Assembly (NCBI GenBank): GCA_023410875.1
Contig: JAEYPH010000080.1
Location: 10,455-74,454, forward strand
DNA from: Bacillota bacterium
Lineage (GTDB): Bacteria > Bacillota > Clostridia > Christensenellales > UMGS416
Direction of reading: 5' to 3'
Length of the DNA: 64,000 nucleotides
The position numbers and the translations under genes were made by a program. Under the pieces are notes generated by a model, which was not told the DNA's origin, made no database searches, and saw only the letters and a list, made by a program, of their open reading frames with translations. Shown here piece after piece: positions 63,704-64,000 of this stretch; the stretch's first letter is position 1; each line of letters begins with the position of its first letter.

Positions 63704-63850
63704 AGAAGGGATTTCGCGCCTGTGGGCGCGACCTGCGCATTGCCTCGCCGACATCCAGTCGGTGAGTGCGGCAAAGCCGCACAAGGCGATGCTGGGCTGC
63801 GCGCCATCCAGGCGCAAAGGCCAAAGGGCTTTCCGGTCGCCCTTTGGAAA
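63704..63850. repeat. REP-like repeat, copy 3, with nested insertion
   Basis: Inverted copy of the 61-122 unit: TTCGCGCCtgtGGGCGCGA at 63713-63731 and CCAAAGGGCtttccggtcGCCCTTTGG at 63821-63847. Between them sits an 87-bp palindrome-rich insert (63734-63820) with ends TGCGC/GCGCA, flanked by CC on both sides. The rest of the 305 bp after the hydrolase gene to the window end shows no gene. Confidence 0.65.
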
Positions 63851-64000
63851 TAATCATGCCAGGCGGGCACCATAAAAAACGAAAACAAGGTAGAATGGGA
63901 GAACGGCGACAAGTTCGACCAAGGTTGCTCAAAAGAGCGGTTTGGAAATTGAGATTGCCTCTGCGTTGAACCACGGATTGTCCAGCCGAAAGGCAAAAGG

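Overview
The window looks like a chromosomal segment of a GC-rich anaerobic member of the Bacillota (Clostridia). The evidence is strong AGGAGG-type ribosome binding sites, frequent GTG and TTG starts, an oxygen-sensitive glycyl radical enzyme, a carbon monoxide dehydrogenase/acetyl-CoA synthase (Wood-Ljungdahl) cluster, a Rho factor with an Asn/Gln-rich insertion, and DUF4317, DUF6512 and FmdB-type proteins. Motility or taxis is suggested by a CheW/receptor pair. No rRNA, tRNA, CRISPR array or integrase was seen.

Layout. 1-8.8 kb: MATE exporter, an orphan glycyl radical enzyme, a divergent GPH sugar symporter/GH1 beta-glucosidase pair, a DUF6512 membrane protein and a ferredoxin-domain aldo/keto reductase behind a MerR-type promoter. 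9-18.3 kb: a signalling block of two kinases, three response regulators (one HDOD, one SARP-like), CheW and a 1139-residue poly-HAMP chemoreceptor. 18.4-25.9 kb: AmmeMemoRadiSam pair, SDR, DUF4317, fructose-bisphosphate aldolase, ABC-F and a small lipoprotein. 26.1-29.2 kb: an AT-rich island with a 208-residue unknown protein, a 570-residue papain-like putative cysteine peptidase and a 64-residue small protein. It is bordered on its left by a decayed 3' fragment of the corrinoid-activator gene that also lies intact on its right. 29.3-42.1 kb: a minus-strand acetyl-CoA pathway operon in the order homocysteine methyltransferase, MetE-like methyltransferase, two CooC ATPases, CO dehydrogenase, an acetyl-CoA synthase fused to the corrinoid protein small subunit, the corrinoid protein large subunit and an ASKHA/RamA-type activator. 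42.3-49.2 kb: CCA-adding/HD enzyme, NagA, DedA, lipoprotein, a broken HD protein and MnmG. 49.2-56.6 kb: sugar-type oxidoreductases, isomerase, TetR and AraC regulators and a dipeptidase, interspersed with three copies of a constant-length (~203 nt) element that folds into the same set of stems. 56.7-63.7 kb: zinc ribbon protein, MurA, GT2, Rho, a toxin-antitoxin-like pair and an alpha/beta hydrolase.

Most notable: (1) a three-copy ~203-nt element with compensatory stem changes, probably an undescribed structured RNA or palindromic mobile element; (2) a one-polypeptide fusion of acetyl-CoA synthase (AcsB) and the corrinoid iron-sulfur protein small subunit (AcsD) in an operon lacking acsE but carrying two methionine-synthase-like methyltransferases; (3) the AT-rich cysteine peptidase island. 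Dispersed REP-like double hairpins and MITE-like palindromes occur at gene ends.
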